Shown here: piece by piece, positions 59,579 to 64,000 of the stretch
Layout: every line of letters starts with the position of its first letter
Numbering within the stretch: position 1 is the stretch's first letter
Origin: Oxyura jamaicensis
Lineage: Eukaryota > Chordata > Aves > Anseriformes > Anatidae
DNA: 64,000 bases
Direction: 5' to 3'
Assembly: GCF_011077185.1 (NCBI RefSeq)
Contig: NC_048897.1
Span: forward strand, 53,276,294 to 53,340,293
The notes under the pieces: generated by a model
The model's database searches: none
Seen by the model: only the letters and a program-made list of their open reading frames with translations
What the model was told of the DNA's origin: nothing
Made by a program: the position numbers and the translations under genes

Positions 59579-60397
59579 TCAGAAGAGCACACTTACTAAT
59601 GTATTACTGACCTTCAAGGGAAAAGTAAGACAGTGCAGCCTGTGCTCAGTATATATTCCGGTTCCAGCCCACAGGATGGATTCAGAAATGCGGGGTGCAT
59701 TGCCAAAACTAATCTTAGAAAATGTACTCAGATTTACTCTAGGTATCCTCCTAAAAATGTGGTATCTGGTGGGTTCTGGTTTCAGTATTCTCTCTGCGAC
59801 TTTGATCAGCTGCAAGCTAATTTTGACTGTGAGAGGCAATGGGTGAACAGAAACCAGGTTCATGATTAGCAGAGCTGCTTGTGATGTTTTTAAAGACAGC
59901 AGCATTAGGAATTTGTCTATCTCCTGATTCGTGACAGGGCCCAAACCCTGACGGGCGTGCTGGAGCAGCCCTGTGCTCAGAAGACACTGCTGGGGTCTCC
60001 CATGGGAGGCTGAGCCCCGCATCATGTGGAGGTACCAGAGCACCTCTCTGGTTAACTGATGGCCAGGGTACAAAGAGCTCACCAAACTCTTAAATTCTGG
60101 CACTTCAATCCGCTGAGAGCAGGGTCCATAATAGATGAACACAGGAATTTTGGTCATCTTGCCTCCAGGCTGGGGGAAACTTGAGGATTTACGTTTTTTT
60201 GAGCTGGATTTACCAGCTGAAAGCATGCGTGCTGGCTGCCTGCAGCACTGTGCAGGACTCAGCAAGAGGTGAACCTGAACAAAACTGAACCGTGCACAGC
60301 TGCTGGTGCAAAACTCTGCTGAGCAAGGCGTAACATATCTTGCTCCCAGTCTGGTACGGGGAGGATCAGGACCTTCTAGTAGTATACTTTGTAAAGC
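59579..60397 (-). CDS. Unidentified 272-codon open frame, possible internal exon
   Basis: On the minus strand this frame is open from after a TAG at 60398-60400 to a TGA at 59579-59581, in sequence of ordinary GC. The first ATG is at 60224-60226 in a weak context, giving 215 residues. Within it lies a possible internal exon, 60274 to 59612: an acceptor TTTTGTTCAG before GTTCACC, and a donor AAG followed by GTCAGT. These bound 663 nt, exactly 221 codons, starting and ending in phase 0. A second donor-like GTAAGT lies 15 nt further on. Residues include a basic serine-rich segment (KSSSKKRKSSS), then mixed hydrophobic/polar sequence; no signal peptide, membrane segment or family motif that I recognise. 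It may be a real exon of an unidentified gene, a decayed retrocopy, or chance. Confidence 0.3.
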   Translation of the reverse strand, partial: ALQSILLEGPDPPRTRLGARYVTPCSAEFCTSSCARFSFVQVHLLLSPAQCCRQPARMLSAGKSSSKKRKSSSFPQPGGKMTKIPVFIYYGPCSQRIEVPEFKSLVSSLYPGHQLTREVLWYLHMMRGSASHGRPQQCLLSTGLLQHARQGLGPVTNQEIDKFLMLLSLKTSQAALLIMNLVSVHPLPLTVKISLQLIKVAERILKPEPTRYHIFRRIPRVNLSTFSKISFGNAPRISESILWAGTGIYTEHRLHCLTFPLKVSNTLVSVLF

Positions 60398-63300
60398 CTA
60401 TTTATGCACATTAGAACAAGAGAGTAAAAGTACCTATGGGAGAAAGCAAACTTTTCGCTGGACACACACCCAACAAAAGCCAAACAAAAGCCAGGGCCTG
60501 AGTGTTCAATGTGCAAATTATTAATCTATCACCTCATTGCAACAAGCCATCACTCCAAATACGTGCATGTGCTTTGGCTGTAAGAATCGGTGGTGCATTT
60601 TCCCTATGTGGTGGCTCAGCAGCCTGCAGCCTCCCACGAAGCCCCAGCACACACACCCCTTGGTAGCAGCCGGTGCCCGCACCATGCTGCCAGCGCAGCC
60701 TCCCCCTGCCTCCCAGGGACGTTCCCTGTCGGTCCCCTCCTGGCTCAGGGAAGCGCTGAGCTGAGCTCCCCGGGGAGGCTGAGCTGTCACCGGGAGTGCT
60801 GCAGGATCTGGGAAGTGGCTCTTCAGGCTCTGCAGTCAAAATCTGCAAGTGTTCAGATCAAGAAAAATACTTGTCTAGAGAGAAAAGCCATACAAAAAAC
60901 CACTGTGTTCTTAAAGCTTACGTTTACCCATATTTTATTTTGTGCATATGTGATTATTTGTACGGCAAACCCTGTGTTTCCAAGCCCATTCACATGCAGT
61001 TTTGCAGAAATGCATTTCCTCAGGCGTGTGGCACGTGGTCAGAAATCCCAGCCCAGGCACAGAACGGCTCACTCCTCAGTGTATCGCTGAGTGCAGCCCA
61101 TCGCCACTCGTAACATCTTTGTGCAATGGTATTTCAATACAACAGTGCAGGAGCCTGGTCCAGTGGGCCAGAGGGTGGTAGGTACAGCCTGGAATTTGGG
61201 GTTCCTATAAGCTCCTGCCACACTATTTCCCTCCCCACATGGCACTGAATACTGTAGATGAATACACTCATAAGACCCATGAAGGAACCCCATCGCCGTC
61301 ACCCAGAAGGTCTTACAAAAGCCAGCCTGTTCACAGCAGACCTTGCATCCATTCCCCACATTCAGGAGTGCCCTATTAACTCTTGTAGTTGCCCTTTTGA
61401 ACTCTTCAAGCCCAAATCATGTGTTTTCTTATTTGCCTTCCATCCGAGCCTGTTTCCCTCAGATATGAACATGCATTAACCCTGCTAAGACTGAGGAAGA
61501 TGCTAAATGTTATAATTGTTGCTAAGTACAACATAATCACTGATGATACATTAATTCTGGCACCATAAAAATTGTGTTTACTTGGCTTTTATAGACACCC
61601 AGAACATAAATGTCACCACAGGGCACTGTGCACACCATCAGTGGGCTCGGACGGATATCGGCGAGCACCGGCTGTTCCTCTGCGTGGATAATACCAGCTC
61701 TAACGCTGCAGCCCTGAGAGATTTATGATGCTGTGGCAGCTCCCGGCTCCCTGCCTTGGAGGGCATGCTGCTCTTTACAGCGTTTGCTGCTGCCTTTGGA
61801 ATATATTCGTCCTTCTTCTGGAGACTGGGGACAGACGTTTGGATTTACACATTCCCAGATGAACCTGAATTTGGAATTTGGATCCAAACTCTCAAACCTA
61901 ACCTCATGAGAAACCCTCTCTGCTCAGGTCTGAACTTTGAATTCAAATCCTTTAAAACAACCGAAGTTCAAGCACAGAAGCAGAGCCTGTTCACACCGAG
62001 ATGAGTGCAGAAAGGTTAATTGCTGGGGAGAAAAACAAGCTGTCAGAGCTTATTTCAGGAGCCAACGTTGCAGGAGAAGAGAGTGGACAGCAAGAGAGCT
62101 CTGTTAAACCAGGCTTTGCTGCCACTTACGATTAGAAGTGTCAATATTGGTATTAGACAAAACCACCTCATTATCCTTGCTTTCAGTTACTTCCCAGCTA
62201 CCGCTGACAGGTGCGAACCCTCGTCACGGGATCACAGCCAGGCTGCTCAGAAATCTGCCACTTGGGCTGGGAGAGGGTCCAAAGCCCTCGGTCCTGTGTC
62301 TCTCTCCGGTCTCCTGGACAGGAGAACTGCTCTGATGCTGCATGGTACTGCACAGCCATAGCTGAAGAAATGAAGTTAAAAGCCGAGAAAGCTCCTTGTG
62401 CGGATGAACCTCCTGGAGACAACAAGGTGATGAACTTCTCCCAGAACATGCTGAAACTGAAACTGAAGAATAAACTATTTAAATGGCCCATTCCTCAGAG
62501 CTATTTGTCTCCCACCGGATTAAACTCAGGCAGTTGTTTCCTCAAAGTGGCAATTTTTGTTTTAACATCAACACCTTGCTGGAGTTTTTGTGTGTGACTA
62601 GGAGCATCTGAGGCAGGGACAGACATTATCCATCTGGAAGAAAAGCACTGTGCTACCCAAGAAGTGTTGCTGCAGTGCCCAGATCAGGGTGTGAGCTGCC
62701 TGCAGCCCGGTGAGCACATTTTTTCCACCTTCCTATGGCACTTAAACAAGTGCCAGCAGCCACAGAGACAATCATGCAGCCCAGTAGATTTACACAAACG
62801 TAAAGAGATTTTGTTTTCTTTGCTGCCCTGGCTCCTAGAATTTATTAATATAGCACTAGATGTCCCCAAGAATAGGGCCTGCCAAGTCTGCTCCTACTCT
62901 CTAAAACTGCACTATAAATCACGTGCCAGGAGAACATCCTGAATGCTGATGACTGGAAGATATGGCAATGATGAGGGTTGCCAGGAAGAATAACTTATTT
63001 TTCTCCCTCAGTCCAGGCAGAAGCGTCCAAACACATCACAGCCACTGTCCGGCTCGACTGCTGCTCTGAATGAGCTGGAATACCTTTATAGGAGCAATCA
63101 TCAGCTGAGCGCCAGTGTTGTTAGCACAATTAACGAAGGGATGGTTCATTGGCTTACAGCCCAAGGTCTAACAGTGTGGTAACAAGAAGGGCCTTAGTTA
63201 AGGCAGTTTCTTCCATTAGAGCACGATAAAACTACGATTAGTTCTATATTCAGATTAATAGAGAAAAATCAGTTGCTATAAACCTGAAGCTGAAGCAGCA

Positions 63301-64000
63301 GTGCTGTGTTACCCACATGTTTGCTGCCACTGGAGCATTTCTTAAATGGGGCTGTTGTCTGCAATTTAGCCTCTCAGGCCACAACGTAGCTAATTAATCC
63401 TGTCCCTGGGAGGCGGTTGGGCTGGGAGCAGACAGGCAATTCGGTCTGTACCCACCAGCTCCACCAGCACAGCCCAGCAGGTCCCAGCACCGCAGGCTCC
63501 TTCCCGGGGAGATGGGCACCTGGGCCGCTGGAAGCACACATCATATTACGGAACACTCTGCATCCATTTTAAACACTTTTTTAATTATTATTATTTTTTT
63601 CAGTGATGCTGCTAAGCGCTGGAGCATTTGCAGAAAACAAAACACGAAGAAAAGCCAAAAGCCTTCAAAGCAGAGGCTGTGCCCCCGTGCTGGGTGCTGC
63701 GCCCTGGCCCCCGGCCACCCCCTGCCCTGGGCCGCCCGGTGCCGCCGCCCCAGCAGGCCGCAGCACGCCATGCCGGAGCAGGCCGCAGCAGGCCGGGCCC
63801 TGGTTATCAGAGGACCACGAGTGCCACCTGCAGCACAGCCCTCAGCCAGGCAGCAACGCCAGTAGGAAAGAAAATAAACCAGAAGTCCCAGGTCTTTTCG
63901 GGGGGCTGGATTTCCCCGTGGCTGCTGGGAAGCTTCTGTGTCACCGGTGGAAACGAGAACCCGCAAGCGCATTTTCTCAGTCCAAGTGAACTGAACAGAA
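60398..64000. other. Non-coding stretch, no recognised gene
   Basis: No supported gene. GC-rich at about 60.6-60.8 kb and strongly so at 63.69-63.81 kb, where CpG are dense; AT-rich elsewhere. Forward frames at 62211-62597 (128 codons) and 63512-63989 overlap opposite-strand frames and show no motif. The 63.1-63.4 kb interval has enhancer-like AT-rich composition but nothing specific. Confidence 0.5.

Noticed and set aside
1..64000. tRNA, rRNA, CRISPR arrays, endogenous retrovirus LTRs, or prokaryotic-type operons
   Set aside because: I looked for B-box-like words, paired long terminal repeats and regularly spaced repeats and found none that hold up; the window is vertebrate-type DNA.

Overview
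This window looks like one piece of a bird, or at least sauropsid, nuclear genome. The main reason is three CR1-family LINE segments. One is a long copy with recognisable ORF1 and APE-endonuclease frames, and two are short 3'-end copies. Composition agrees: vertebrate-like CpG-poor sequence with short GC-rich patches, scattered microsatellites, and two 400-N runs that are probably assembly placeholders. I see no operon, no rRNA or tRNA gene, no CRISPR array and no confident host protein-coding gene. Most open frames are short, overlap on several strands, and resemble no family I recognise.

Layout. Positions 1-16 kb are unannotated non-coding DNA with small repeats: an 11-bp AT triplication at 590, a 20-bp duplication at 6411, (CAG)13 at 9013, a C12/(CCCA)n tract that is a strong G-quadruplex candidate on the minus strand at 11816, and a 9-bp minisatellite at 14562. 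A (CTTCC)n array with an assembly gap inside it lies at 16.39-16.87 kb. A CR1 tail on the plus strand sits at 18.86 kb, a CTCF-like word at 22.51 kb, and a possible polyadenylation signal next to a T19 run at 24.41 kb. From 25.16 to 27.95 kb, minus strand, lies a CR1 element of about 2.8 kb that keeps its 5' end, ORF1 and endonuclease but stops inside the reverse transcriptase. From 28 to 44 kb there is no confident gene; several AT-rich, CpG-poor, homeodomain-motif-rich blocks resemble conserved non-coding elements. A minus-strand CR1 3' end at 44.17 kb abuts a small CpG-dense patch. A second gap at 49.67-50.07 kb leads into an uninterrupted (AAAAG)n tract of about 215 bp. From 50.3 to 64 kb the sequence is again without recognised genes. 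The exception worth checking is a 272-codon minus-strand open frame at 59.58-60.40 kb, which contains a possible 663-nt phase-0 internal exon with plausible splice sites.

Interpretation. The window is best read as intergenic or intronic DNA from a gene-poor region. Its content is retrotransposon fossils, polypurine satellites that break assembly, and candidate regulatory blocks. Statements about regulation or a new exon are inference from sequence alone.
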